Assembly: GCF_030817595.1 (NCBI RefSeq)
Contig: NZ_JAUSZN010000001.1
Coordinates: 6,064,001 to 6,128,000, forward strand
Direction of reading: 5' to 3'
DNA from: Neobacillus niacini
GTDB taxonomy: Bacteria > Bacillota > Bacilli > Bacillales > Cytobacillaceae
DNA length: 64,000 bases
Part shown: piece by piece, positions 31,827-39,605 of the stretch
How the letters are laid out: every line of letters begins with the position of its first letter
How positions within the stretch are numbered: the first letter of the stretch is position 1
The notes under the pieces: generated by a model
The model's input: the letters and a program-made list of their open reading frames with translations, nothing else
Databases searched by the model: none
What the model was told of the DNA's origin: nothing
Translations under genes and position numbers: made by a program

Positions 31827-32288
31827 ATGTCAAATAAAAATCAGTGGCTACTTAATGTTCCTATGGTTTTATTAGTATGGTTAACAATCCCTTTTTTAGG
31901 GGTACGTAATATTAAGAAATTCCTTCCTGCATCCATTTTTATTGTAATTGTAGAAATTCTTCTTGCCCAAATTGGGAAGGAACGCAAATGGTGGGTTTTT
32001 TATAAAAAAAATTCATTTATTTCTGTGGTATTACCTTTTTATATTGGCCCTTTTTTAATAGGTTCAATGTGGATTTTAAAATGGACATATGGAAATTTTA
32101 AACGTTTTATTACACTCAATGCAATAGTAGATGGTATGTTTGCCATTTTAATGATGGGTTTATTAAAAAAATTAAAATTAGTTACACTCGTCCGGTTTAA
32201 TAAAATTCAATTTTTTCTTTATTTGTTTCTTAAGTCGTTCTTGTTATATGGATTTCAATACCTCATTGAAAAGAGAAATGCTGACTAG
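31827..32288 (+). CDS. four-helix membrane protein
   Basis: 153 residues with hydrophobic segments at WLLNVPMVLLVWLTIPFLGV, FLPASIFIVIVEILLAQIG, FISVVLPFYIGPFLIGSMWI and near 105-120, and a last one at FFLYLFLKSFLLYGFQYLI. It resembles a family of Bacillaceae integral membrane proteins of unknown role. ATG 31827 has GAGGAGGGCTAAAG upstream. It is a single-gene cassette between copies 16 and 17. Confidence 0.6.
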   Translation: MSNKNQWLLNVPMVLLVWLTIPFLGVRNIKKFLPASIFIVIVEILLAQIGKERKWWVFYKKNSFISVVLPFYIGPFLIGSMWILKWTYGNFKRFITLNAIVDGMFAILMMGLLKKLKLVTLVRFNKIQFFLYLFLKSFLLYGFQYLIEKRNAD

Positions 32289-32338
32289 ATTTGGTTAAAG
32301 GGATAAAATTGTTAGTTATGTTAAATTGATGGCATATG

Positions 32339-32358
32339 TGAAATTTTGCACTTAAGCT
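32339..32358 (+). repeat. R1 repeat, copy 17, left part (split by IS110)
   Basis: GTGAAATTTTGCACTTAAGC ends at the IS110 element. The family sequence continues after the element at 34158 with CTAACGGGTGC. The R1 palindrome is thus split at AAGCT^AACGGG. Confidence 0.8.
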
Positions 32359-32778
32359 CCCTCAGTTAGATTCGATTATCTCTCAAATACTCACTTATTC
32401 GCAGGATTTCAAATAACTTGGATTACATCAGGGGACTGATGAAAAGAGTTTTAAGCATTTTGGCTACATGAAGGCATACCTAAATAAAGGAGGTAGTGAT
32501 ATCTCCACTATTTTCCATATAATGTACGTTTTCTCCACGCCACCCCTGGAGGTTTTCGCTCCCATGTCTCAACGGGTCAAATGCCCTCTCATTCCTTCGT
32601 CATACCTATCCAAGTGGTAGATGCCGGTCTTTCTAACGGAACGGGTCAGAGCCCTTATGCTTAAGTAATCCGGTCCTTCGTACTTTCTTTGAAATCCTAC
32701 GAATAAGCCAATATTCGATATATATTTATCTATTAGTTTATTAATTTACCTGTAATTGAAGATATGTTGGAAATTTTA
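32359..32778 (-). ncRNA. candidate bridge-RNA region of the IS110 element
   Basis: 420 bases without a gene but rich in hairpins. On the plus strand the target-like words CTAACGG (32633-32639), AACGGGT (32639-32645) and AACGGGT (32571-32577) occur; the target site itself reads GCTAACGGGTGC. In IS110-family elements a structured RNA from the non-coding end carries loops complementary to target and donor. The repeated words fit a target-binding loop. No transcription evidence is available. Confidence 0.4.
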
Positions 32779-34053
32779 TTAAGCAGCTATTGAAATTAAA
32801 GGTTGTACTTTGTCGGAACGATAAGATTCATTTTTTCTTGCCATTCCTACTAGAATTCTTGCGAATTTATTTATTAGTTTCATGATGGACTTCATTTTCT
32901 TCATCTTTTTTACATTAACATTATTAGAATGCAATTCTTTAAAATCGGGGTTGTTCATGACAAGGCTCATTGTCGCTAGGTACAAAAAGCGTCGTAAACG
33001 GGACCTTCCTCGTTTTGAGAGGACAATTTGTCCTTTCCATTTACCTGAACTTGCCTCTGCTAAATGTAACCCTGCATGTCGTAATAAAGAATTACCATGA
33101 GCAAAACCACTGAGATCTCCAGCTTCTCCTAAAATACCTGCAAGTGCAATTTCGCTTATGCCTTTAATGGCAAGCAATTTTTTAGCGAAAGGTATTTTAC
33201 TAAGAACTTCAGTGACTTCCTTTTCAACTCTTTCCAGTTGGGCTGTAGCTAGATCGAATTCTTCAAGTAATTGTTCCAAGTGTAATTTATAAGCATCAAG
33301 AGCTTGTGGTGTACCAACAGAATGGGTAGCTAATTCAATAAGTAGTTGTGCCTTTCTTAAACCAGCTTGTCGTTTCATTAAGGTTTTCCAGCCGTTCACG
33401 ATATCCTGTGGTTTCATTGAACTAATTTCAAGTGGGGTAGGGAATAAGCGAAGTGTTGCGATTGCCCCTTTTCCTTTAACATCTTTGAAAACTTGCCGAA
33501 GTTCTGGGAAAACAATATCTACCCAACGGTTAATCTGATTTACAGCACTAACAAGTCTTTTTACGGTCATGTCACGATTAGACATTAAGACTCGTAGTTT
33601 TTCAAAGATTTCTGAAGAAGGGCGAATAAACGAATAATAGCCATTCTTCACCATATCAGCGATAACTAAGGCATCTTTTTTATCACTTTTAGATTGGGTA
33701 TTATCACGATTTTCTTTATTTCTTTTTACAAGGTGGGGGTTTACTGTCACTACTTCAATATTTCTTTCATAAAGCCATTTTGATAAGTTAACCCAGTAGT
33801 GTCCGGTTGGCTCCATACCAACGATCGTTGTATCTAAGCCCTTTAAAGCTTTCAACCGATTAATCCATTGTATTAATCTAGCAAAGCCATCTTCATTATT
33901 TTCGAACGTTAGAGGATCACCAATAACAATGCCACGGAAGTTTACGGCACGAGCAACGTGAAACTGTTGGGCTATATCTATTCCGACAATAAGATGTTTG
34001 ATCGAAATTCTTTCAATTAGTTGATTTTGTTTGTCTTGCATTTTAAACTTCAT
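32779..34053 (-). CDS. IS110-family transposase
   Basis: 424 residues. The N-terminal DEDD domain shows D in IVGIDIAQQFH, E in VGMEPTGHYW and the aspartates of KSDKKDALVIADMV. The C-terminal Transposase_20 domain has IKGISEIALAGILGE and the serine region ASSGKWKGQIVLSKRGRSRL, which carries the catalytic Ser candidate. It inserts circular DNA at a site chosen by a bridge RNA. ATG 34053 has GGAGGAAGCT upstream. The gene is intact. Confidence 0.92.
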   Translation of the reverse strand: MKFKMQDKQNQLIERISIKHLIVGIDIAQQFHVARAVNFRGIVIGDPLTFENNEDGFARLIQWINRLKALKGLDTTIVGMEPTGHYWVNLSKWLYERNIEVVTVNPHLVKRNKENRDNTQSKSDKKDALVIADMVKNGYYSFIRPSSEIFEKLRVLMSNRDMTVKRLVSAVNQINRWVDIVFPELRQVFKDVKGKGAIATLRLFPTPLEISSMKPQDIVNGWKTLMKRQAGLRKAQLLIELATHSVGTPQALDAYKLHLEQLLEEFDLATAQLERVEKEVTEVLSKIPFAKKLLAIKGISEIALAGILGEAGDLSGFAHGNSLLRHAGLHLAEASSGKWKGQIVLSKRGRSRLRRFLYLATMSLVMNNPDFKELHSNNVNVKKMKKMKSIMKLINKFARILVGMARKNESYRSDKVQPLISIAA

Positions 34054-34157
34054 AATAGAGCTTCCTCCTAAGAATGATTTTGTGTTGTGTGTGTATAATC
34101 ATCTTACTGAGGGGCTCTATTTTTTTCAAACGCGAAAAATAGCTATCTACAGGAATT

Positions 34158-34209
34158 CTAACGGGTGCTAGAGCTTAACAAGAGTCGTATCTGCGGCTCT
34201 TTTTCTTAT
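34158..34209 (+). repeat. repeat copy 17, R1 right part and terminator
   Basis: CTAACGGGTGCTAGAGCTTA then terminator AGAGTCGTATCTGCGGCTCT with TTTTCTTAT, ending exactly where the group II intron begins with GTGTGCC. Confidence 0.8.
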
Positions 34210-36063
34210 GTGTGCCAGGCATGGCAACTATCTAGGTGGTGAAAGTCCACTGTGGGGGTACACATCGACCAACCACTAAGGAAGCGCAAGGTACTTATCG
34301 TGAGATAAGGGCTGGAGGAAGCGTGGAATAAAATCTTGGCTCGACGTACAGAAATCTGATACTAAGGCTTTATAAAGGGATGAGGCTCCATAGCAAGTCA
34401 AAGTCCAAAAGATGTGCGTAACTTTGTAGAGTAAATCAGGCGAGTAAAAGAGGAAAGATAGTTGTCTTACCCTGGGAGGTCTTGCGGATGTACGGAAGTA
34501 CAGTCGAAAAAGGTTAGTCGCAAGAAGTCAGCAGAAGCCATAGTAGTGAAATTATTCATGAAGGGCTGAACAATTTATAGTGTTTCAACACCACGAATGC
34601 GTAAGTGACGTACTCCGAATGTGTTAATGGAGAAAGTATGAGCGTATCTCAAAGGATAACCAAAATGGAGCTATCACTTACTACGTGAGAGGAAAGGAGA
34701 AACGAGTGTGAACCTTTTAGAACAGATTCTAAGTAATCAAAATATGAATGAAGCTTACCTGCGTGTCTATAAAAATAAAGGTGCAAGTGGCGTCGATGGA
34801 GTAACAGTCGAAGAACTAAAGCAATATCTGAGAGAGAACAAGGATGAGTTACGTCAGCGCATCAGAACAAGAAAATACCAACCACAGGCTGCCTTAAGAG
34901 TGGAAATCCCAAAAGAAAATGGCAAGATGCGCAAGTTGGGAATACCAACAGTAGTGGATAGAGTAGTTCAACAAGCTATTCATCAAGCTCTCAGTCCGAT
35001 ATTTGAAAAGCAATTCAGTGAATTCAGTTACGGCTTTAGACCAAAAAGAAGCTGTGAGATGGCTATTATAAAAAGCTTGGAATTTCTGAATGATGGACAC
35101 GATTGGGTGGTAGACATTGACCTCGAAAGATTCTTCGATACAGTCCATCACGATAAACTCATGCGAATTATCGCTAACACAATAGATAATGGTGATGTCA
35201 TCTCGCTAATCAGAAAATACTTAGTAAGTGGAGTCACGGTGAAAGGGAAATATGAAGAAACACCAGTCGGGACTCCGCAAGGAGGGAACCTTAGCCCATT
35301 ATTGAGTAATATTATGTTAAATGAACTCGATAAGGAACTAGAGAAAAGAGGGCTAAGGTTCGTGAGATACGCTGATGACGCTCTCATCTTTGTGAAGAGT
35401 GAGGCGGCAGCAAACAGAGTGATGAAATCAATCGTGAGATTTATAGAAGGAAAACTAGGATTAATAGTCAATGTGGAGAAGAGCAAAATCTCTCGCCCAA
35501 AAGATTTAAAATTCTTAGGATTCGGGTTTTATTACGATACTAAAAACAAGAGGTATCAAGTAAAACCCCATCTTATGTCAATACAGAAGTTTCAAAGGAA
35601 GCTTCGAAAATTAACAAAGCGAAACTGGAGTGTTCCGCTAGACTTCCGAATTTTAAAACTGAAACAAGTCATACTTGGGTGGGTTAATTACTTTAGAATC
35701 TCAAATATGAAAAAAGCAATGAGTGAGATAGATCAGAAGCTTCGCTCCAGAATTAGAGTCATCATTTGGAAGCAATGGAAGGTACCTAAAAAACAAATTA
35801 AATCGCTTATTCAATTAGGGATTCCGGAGGAAGAAGCGAAAGGATTAACCTTCTGTCGAAAAGGTTACCGGTACATTGGACTATCAAAAGTTGTCCAAAG
35901 AGCAATCTCAAACAAAAGACTAAAGCAGAGGGGACTTCCCTCTGCTTCAGAACATTATCTAAAAGTACACACTGTAATATAAATTGAACCGCCGTATACG
36001 GAACCGTATGTACGGTGGTGTGAGAGGGGCGAAAATAATCAACTTATTTTCCCTCTACTCGAT
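34210..36063 (+). mobile_element. class C group II intron
   Basis: It starts with GTGTGCC at 34210. The ribozyme 5' half follows, with GGTGGTGAAAGTCCACTGTG, then the reverse-transcriptase gene, domain V (GAACCGCCGTATACGGAACC...GTACGGTGGTG, 35986-36021) and domain VI, ending near ...CTCGAT at 36063. The insertion site is directly behind a rho-independent terminator stem and T-run, the typical target of bacterial class C introns; some of that class use integron attC sites. Confidence 0.85.
34708..35982 (+). CDS. ltrA: group II intron reverse transcriptase/maturase
   Basis: 424 residues. Reverse-transcriptase blocks are visible: GASGVDGVTVEELKQYL, RKLGIPTVVDRVVQQAIHQA, SYGFRPKRSCEMAI, VVDIDLERFFDTVHHD, TPQGGNLSPLLSNIMLNELD, the catalytic RYADDALIF and LGFGFYY. 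A maturase X domain follows (LKQVILGWVNYFRISNMKKA). There is no C-terminal HNH endonuclease, which matches class C introns. The start is GTG 34708 with GAAAGGAGAAACGA upstream. The protein is full length, so the intron may still move. Confidence 0.92.
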   Translation: MNLLEQILSNQNMNEAYLRVYKNKGASGVDGVTVEELKQYLRENKDELRQRIRTRKYQPQAALRVEIPKENGKMRKLGIPTVVDRVVQQAIHQALSPIFEKQFSEFSYGFRPKRSCEMAIIKSLEFLNDGHDWVVDIDLERFFDTVHHDKLMRIIANTIDNGDVISLIRKYLVSGVTVKGKYEETPVGTPQGGNLSPLLSNIMLNELDKELEKRGLRFVRYADDALIFVKSEAAANRVMKSIVRFIEGKLGLIVNVEKSKISRPKDLKFLGFGFYYDTKNKRYQVKPHLMSIQKFQRKLRKLTKRNWSVPLDFRILKLKQVILGWVNYFRISNMKKAMSEIDQKLRSRIRVIIWKQWKVPKKQIKSLIQLGIPEEEAKGLTFCRKGYRYIGLSKVVQRAISNKRLKQRGLPSASEHYLKVHTVI

Positions 36064-36096
36064 TCGACTAACTGGCAGTATTGTTGAATAAGAAAT
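36064..36096 (+). repeat. R2 repeat, copy 17, right part
   Basis: TCGACTAACTGGCAGTATTG then TTGAATAAGAAA. Joined to the terminator before the intron it restores CTTATTCGACTAA...TTGTTGAATAAG, a normal R2 palindrome. Confidence 0.8.
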
Positions 36097-36230
36097 ATAT
36101 AAATTCATGTTATATATCCTCCTGAATAACTTTAATTCAACTATCTCAGTTATCTTATCGGTAACAATTAACGGAATAAATACCGTCAATGATTTGCTTG
36201 AAGTACAGGTACTACCCTCCTTTCTAATAA

Positions 36231-36260
36231 CAAAAGGGCAGTGATTTCTCACTACCCTAT
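36231..36260 (-). terminator. terminator of the NADH dehydrogenase gene, minus strand
   Basis: On the minus strand AGGGTAGTGAGAAATCACTGCCCT is followed by TTTGTTATT, about 30 bases after the stop. Confidence 0.75.
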
Positions 36261-36287
36261 ACCCTCATATTTAAAACGTCGGAAAAC

Positions 36288-37535
36288 CTATTTTGTATCT
36301 TCTCTAAAGCGGTAAGGCAAATGATCATCAAGTGTAGCTATATATCTTGGTTCGGCTTCTTTTAGTATTTCTTCTTTATCGTCCAAAGGAGGAGCGAGAA
36401 ACTTTGTGTTAACGTTTATTTTCACTTCCTTGGCGTCCTGCCCCTTGGTTAAAACCTTTCTATCCCATCCCTCTGTAAGCAATGCTCCCCAATCTCCTAG
36501 ATCAAGACATGTAACATAGGAAGGTTGTTTGTAAGGCAATGTATCTTTTTCGAACAAGTCACTTACCAAATTATAACCTACAAATCTTCCTTGAGGTTGG
36601 GCATGCTGACACGACATCATCGCAACATTAGTTTCATCTGTCAATACCCTGACACAGTCTCCTGCAGCATACACATCATCAGTACCAATTACACGTAAGA
36701 ATTCATCAACAGGCAACCTGCCGAAATTATCACGTTCCACTGGGAAAAGAGAGGTTAGAGGACTTGCTTTCACTCCTGCTGTCCAAATTGTAGTTAACGC
36801 AGGTAGTTTTTCACCATTACTTAGTACCACACCATTGTCAGAAATGCTTTTTACTGAAACTTTTGTGAATGACTCGATCCCCATATCTGATAGAGCCTCT
36901 TTAATTACTGCACGAGATTCTTCGCTGAACTCCGGAGCAATGTCAGAATGATCAACTAATAGAATACGAACAGCAGAAGGGTCATCCCCATTTTTTTCTG
37001 CAACATGTTTTAGCATGGAGGCCATTTCTGTAGCGACTTCTAGACCGGTAAAACCAGCACCAACAACGACGGCCGTATAGCATCCTTCTGAAGATCTTTT
37101 TGATACCAAATTATCTAAGTGTTGATGAAGTTTACTCGCTTCCTGGAAAGTATCGACAGAGAAAGCATGTTCTTTAAGACCAGGGATATTCGGTATTTGC
37201 AAACTACTCCCTGCAGCCAGAACTAGCTTATCGTATGTTAATTTGAAAGTATCAGAAGAGCTTGAGATGTTCACTGTTTTGTTATCTAAATCAATACCTT
37301 CTACGTTGCCTTCAACACTTTTTACCCCGATCGGTTTAAGGATTCTTTCAAATGGTATACGAACTTTAGACAAATCAGATTCATAAAATCTAGGACGTAT
37401 ATTTAAGAAAGAATCTCTACTTACCACGGTAACTTCTACTTCATTCTCCTTTCCAAGTTCAATCGCCCTTCGAATTGCACCTGCTGCACCCCAAAAACCT
37501 GCAAATCCTCCACCTATAACAACAATTTTCTTCAT
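36288..37535 (-). CDS. type II NADH dehydrogenase-like FAD oxidoreductase
   Basis: 415 residues. The N-terminal FAD site is VIGGGFAGFWGAAGA, the NAD(P) site is AVVVGAGFTGLEVATEM near residue 160, and the second FAD motif is DDVYAAGDCVRV near residue 290. This is the NDH-2/FerB-type arrangement, a single-subunit flavoprotein that passes electrons from NAD(P)H to quinone or similar acceptors at the membrane. ATG 37535 has GGAGGTTATT upstream. The Rrf2 regulator gene upstream on the same strand and a shared DNA motif suggest redox-controlled expression. Confidence 0.85.
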   Translation of the reverse strand: MKKIVVIGGGFAGFWGAAGAIRRAIELGKENEVEVTVVSRDSFLNIRPRFYESDLSKVRIPFERILKPIGVKSVEGNVEGIDLDNKTVNISSSSDTFKLTYDKLVLAAGSSLQIPNIPGLKEHAFSVDTFQEASKLHQHLDNLVSKRSSEGCYTAVVVGAGFTGLEVATEMASMLKHVAEKNGDDPSAVRILLVDHSDIAPEFSEESRAVIKEALSDMGIESFTKVSVKSISDNGVVLSNGEKLPALTTIWTAGVKASPLTSLFPVERDNFGRLPVDEFLRVIGTDDVYAAGDCVRVLTDETNVAMMSCQHAQPQGRFVGYNLVSDLFEKDTLPYKQPSYVTCLDLGDWGALLTEGWDRKVLTKGQDAKEVKINVNTKFLAPPLDDKEEILKEAEPRYIATLDDHLPYRFREDTK

Positions 37536-37579
37536 AATAACCTCCAGAAATTTGTATTAGTTAAAATCAATATAACGAT

Positions 37580-37608
37580 ATCATAGATATCATATGTCTA
37601 CAATATAT
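37580..37608. promoter_or_regulatory. Rrf2 operator candidate before the oxidoreductase gene
   Basis: ATCATAGATATCATATGTCT then ACAATATAT. The pattern ATAGAT-T-ATA--TCTACAATA-AT is shared with 38246-38275 upstream of the Rrf2 gene itself. Confidence 0.6.
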
Positions 37609-37638
37609 ACCGTTAATAGTTATACTGTCAAGCAAACA

Positions 37639-37687
37639 AAAAAAACCCTCAGGAATATGCCGCAGTGCATTCCTAAGGGGGCTTTTT
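37639..37687 (-). terminator. terminator of the Rrf2 gene, minus strand
   Basis: On the minus strand GCCCCCTTAGGAAT...ATTCCTGAGGG and a long T-run close the gene before the oxidoreductase promoter. Confidence 0.7.
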
Positions 37688-37700
37688 CAAACATAATAAG

Positions 37701-38231
37701 TTAGTCCGTTTTATTATTTTGTTTTGTTTTATGAGAGAGTTCCTTCTTAAACCACTCCTCGGTTTGATTTTGAAACTCTAATGGAATTTTTTCTTTTAAT
37801 GCTTTGCTTAACCATGCAAGATTTTTTTGACTCAAAAAATCACGCATTTTATTTTCGGCTTGTAACATGACAGATTTAATAGTACATGATTCACAAGTCA
37901 TCCAATTAGGAAGTTCTTCACTATTAAGCAGAATACAACTTTGTCTAATCTCTGCACATTGAAACATTGTCGTAGAGCCTTCTATGCTTTTTACAACGTC
38001 CCAAAATGTGATGTTCTCCGGTTTCCGGGCTAGTTGGTATCCCCCTTTTACACCAGGTATGGACCTAACAATACCATCTTTTGAAAGTTTGGTAAAAATC
38101 TTGGATAGATAGGTTTGGGAAACTCCTTGGAATTTGGCTAATTCTTTAATTCCAATACTAGACCCTGAAGGGAGATCGGTAAGATAAACTAGACAATGCA
38201 GAGAGTATTCAACACCAATACTATATTGCAT
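37701..38231 (-). CDS. Rrf2-family transcriptional regulator
   Basis: 176 residues. The Rrf2 winged helix is clear: MQYSIGVEYSLHCLVYLTDL, IGIKELAKFQGVSQTYLSKI, SIPGVKGGYQLARKPENITF. A cysteine group follows in the effector part (FQCAEIRQSC and TCESC, residues ~93-122), suited to an iron-sulphur cluster or thiol switch as in NsrR/RsrR/SaiR-type proteins. Start ATG 38231 has GGAGGTCAACA upstream. Its own promoter and that of the neighbouring oxidoreductase gene share a motif, suggesting joint control. The signal sensed is not determinable. Confidence 0.85.
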   Translation of the reverse strand: MQYSIGVEYSLHCLVYLTDLPSGSSIGIKELAKFQGVSQTYLSKIFTKLSKDGIVRSIPGVKGGYQLARKPENITFWDVVKSIEGSTTMFQCAEIRQSCILLNSEELPNWMTCESCTIKSVMLQAENKMRDFLSQKNLAWLSKALKEKIPLEFQNQTEEWFKKELSHKTKQNNKTD

Positions 38232-38245
38232 TGTTGACCTCCAAA

Positions 38246-38275
38246 TTATAGATTTTATAGCTCTACAATAGATAT
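38246..38275. promoter_or_regulatory. Rrf2 operator candidate before its own gene
   Basis: ATTATAGATTTTATAGCTCT then ACAATAGATA, aligned with 37580-37608 at about 22 of 28 positions. Confidence 0.6.
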
Positions 38276-38358
38276 TTTTATCTTTTTTGTCAAACGTAAC
38301 AGGGAATTGGTCAAGATAATCACTTGGAAGTTAATTTGGATACTTATGTTAAAAAGTA

Positions 38359-38438
38359 GAGATTGTGAAGAAATGTACTTAAAGTAACGGGTAGCGTTAG
38401 TTAAAGAAGACCATCAATGTGGTGGTCTTCTTTTTTTA
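38359..38438 (+). repeat. R1-terminator unit, copy 18
   Basis: Prefix AGATTGTGAAGAAATGTACT (38360-38379), R1 TAAAGTAACGGGTAGCGTTA with GTTAAAG, then terminator AGAAGACCATCAATGTGGTG / GTCTTCT with TTTTTT. It is the last copy before the recombinase block. Confidence 0.8.
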
Positions 38439-38576
38439 TGTCTCAAATTATCAACATTATTGGTTAACAGAGCCTTTTGTTTCGATATCAACTTAATTAT
38501 CTTTAACAGAATATTTTGACATTATAAATTAGTTTATATATAATCACTTTTGGACTTGGAGGTGTAACTATTAAGT

Positions 38577-38771
38577 GTGACTAAATTAGAAAAAGTGATG
38601 CTTGAAGTGAAAGACATAATGAATTTGATGGGAATTTGTAAGCCAAAAGCATATGAGATTTTAAGAAGTGACCAATTTCATGTGGTGAAAATGGGACGAA
38701 AATACATGGTTCACAAAGATGTATTTGAAAATTGGTTAAAAGGGGAATCCAAACCAAAGAAAAGATGGTGA
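38577..38771 (+). CDS. excisionase-like HTH protein 1
   Basis: 64 residues of the HTH_17/excisionase type: VMLEVKDIMNLMGICKPKAY, then EILRSDQFHVVKMGRKYMVH and KDVFENWLKGE. Such MerR-like minimal winged helices often bind attachment sites. GTG 38577 has GGAGGTGTAACTATTAA upstream. It is followed after 20 bases by a close paralogue. Position between the cargo and the serine recombinase makes it a candidate directionality factor or recombinase regulator. Confidence 0.75.
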   Translation: MTKLEKVMLEVKDIMNLMGICKPKAYEILRSDQFHVVKMGRKYMVHKDVFENWLKGESKPKKRW

Positions 38772-38790
38772 GTGAGGTGCAACAATAGGT

Positions 38791-38988
38791 GTGACTGAAT
38801 TAGAGAAACTAATGCTTGATGTAAGGGATGTTATGACAATTACTGGATTAGGAAGAAACGCTGCTTATGAATTAATGAAAAGTGGGGAATTCCACGTTAA
38901 AACAATTGGAAAAAAATATCTAGTCCATAAAGAAATCCTTGAAAATTGGCTAAAAAGGGAAACAGGAAAGCCAAAGAAAAGATGGTGA
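38791..38988 (+). CDS. excisionase-like HTH protein 2
   Basis: 65 residues, a paralogue of the preceding protein (LMLDVRDVMTITGLGRNAAY, ELMKSGEFHVKTIGKKYLVH, KEILENWLKRE; both end in KPKKRW). Its start is GTG 38791 with GTGAGGTGCAAC upstream. The two genes share about half their residues, so the duplication is old and both have been kept, suggesting distinct uses. It probably binds DNA at attachment sites or promoters of the element. Confidence 0.75.
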   Translation: MTELEKLMLDVRDVMTITGLGRNAAYELMKSGEFHVKTIGKKYLVHKEILENWLKRETGKPKKRW

Positions 38989-39002
38989 TAATATGAAAAA
39001 AA

Positions 39003-39293
39003 GAAAAAATTCAATACAGAGGAAACTGTCATTAATATTGCCATAGATGTTTTTAAAATTAGAGCAGAAGTTCTGATTTGTGAAATGTTTGTCGATTTTG
39101 TAAATAATGAATATGGCAGAACTTTAATTGAATTGAGGACTGAAAAATGAGAGACATTAATAGAACCTAAAATTAGAAATAGAAAACAAGTGTTTTTAGG
39201 TGAAATCAAAATCGAGGATTACCTTCAAAAAGAAGTTGATTATTGTTGGAAAAATACAAGAACAGTGGATACAGGTAGCAAGAGGTGAGAGGC
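39003..39293 (+). pseudogene. degenerate gene before the recombinase
   Basis: One frame reads KKFNTEETVINIAIDVFKIR, AEVLICEMFVDFVNNEYGRT, LIELRTEK, hits TGA near 39150, then continues ETLIEPKIRNRKQVFLGEIK to a stop near 39290. The start is a run of A that probably slipped. It is followed in another frame by the next entry, so this may be one gene broken twice. No family is recognised. Confidence 0.45.
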
Positions 39294-39484
39294 TGAATAA
39301 GCAAATAGTCTTTAACAACAAGGAATATGAGGTTACTGAAGAAATAGGTAAAGTATCCTTCAAAGATAAATCTAACCAGTCAGTTAAAATTAATTTCAGT
39401 TTTAGTAAGAATCCTGACAAAAATAAATTAGCAAAAGATGGTCTAACTATGTTTTTTACAGAGGTATTTAGCAAGGCTTATTAA
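39200..39484 (+). CDS. small basic protein or gene remnant
   Basis: An open frame of 94 codons. The part from residue ~20 (EQWIQVARGERLNKQIVFNN, KEYEVTEEIGKVSFKDKSNQ, VKINFSFSKNPDK...) looks like a real beta-rich domain. The first 20 codons overlap the previous degenerate gene in another frame and have no ribosome-binding site. It could be the shifted 3' end of that gene. A terminator (AGAGCGGCAGAAATTGTCGT with TTTTTTT, 39500-39531) follows. Confidence 0.4.
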   Translation: MKSKSRITFKKKLIIVGKIQEQWIQVARGERLNKQIVFNNKEYEVTEEIGKVSFKDKSNQSVKINFSFSKNPDKNKLAKDGLTMFFTEVFSKAY

Positions 39485-39499
39485 TGAAAGATAAGTATA

Positions 39500-39531
39500 T
39501 TAAGAGCGGCAGAAATTGTCGTTCTTTTTTT
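39500..39531 (+). terminator. terminator before the recombinase gene
   Basis: AGAGCGGCA GAAAT TGTCGTTCT followed by TTTTTTT. Confidence 0.65.
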
Positions 39532-39605
39532 GTAATTATTTTCAAAAACCAATTCATCATTTAGTATAATAGTAGTAGCACAGGTCGTAATAGGGGTGAA
39601 AATTT

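Larger units (their letters stand above)
32359..34159 (-). mobile_element. IS110-family element inserted in an R1 repeat
   Basis: 1.8 kb with a DEDD transposase on the minus strand. Both junctions lie inside one family repeat: CACTTAAGCT before it, and AACGGGTGCTAGAG after it, with a possible CT core at 32357-32358 and 34158-34159. No inverted terminal repeats are obvious. The long non-coding part is 32359-32778. Related IS1111-group elements are known to insert into integron attC sites. Confidence 0.8.

Noticed and set aside
36055..36252. 65-codon minus-strand gene beside the group II intron
   Set aside because: It overlaps the R2 repeat and a terminator, has no ribosome-binding site and no protein-like pattern.
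8712..38438. Canonical integron with attC sites and IntI
   Set aside because: The palindromes lack consistent RYYYAAC/GTTRRRY core sites, and the only tyrosine recombinase has no N-terminal domain and no IntI-specific insertion. The similarity is one of layout only.
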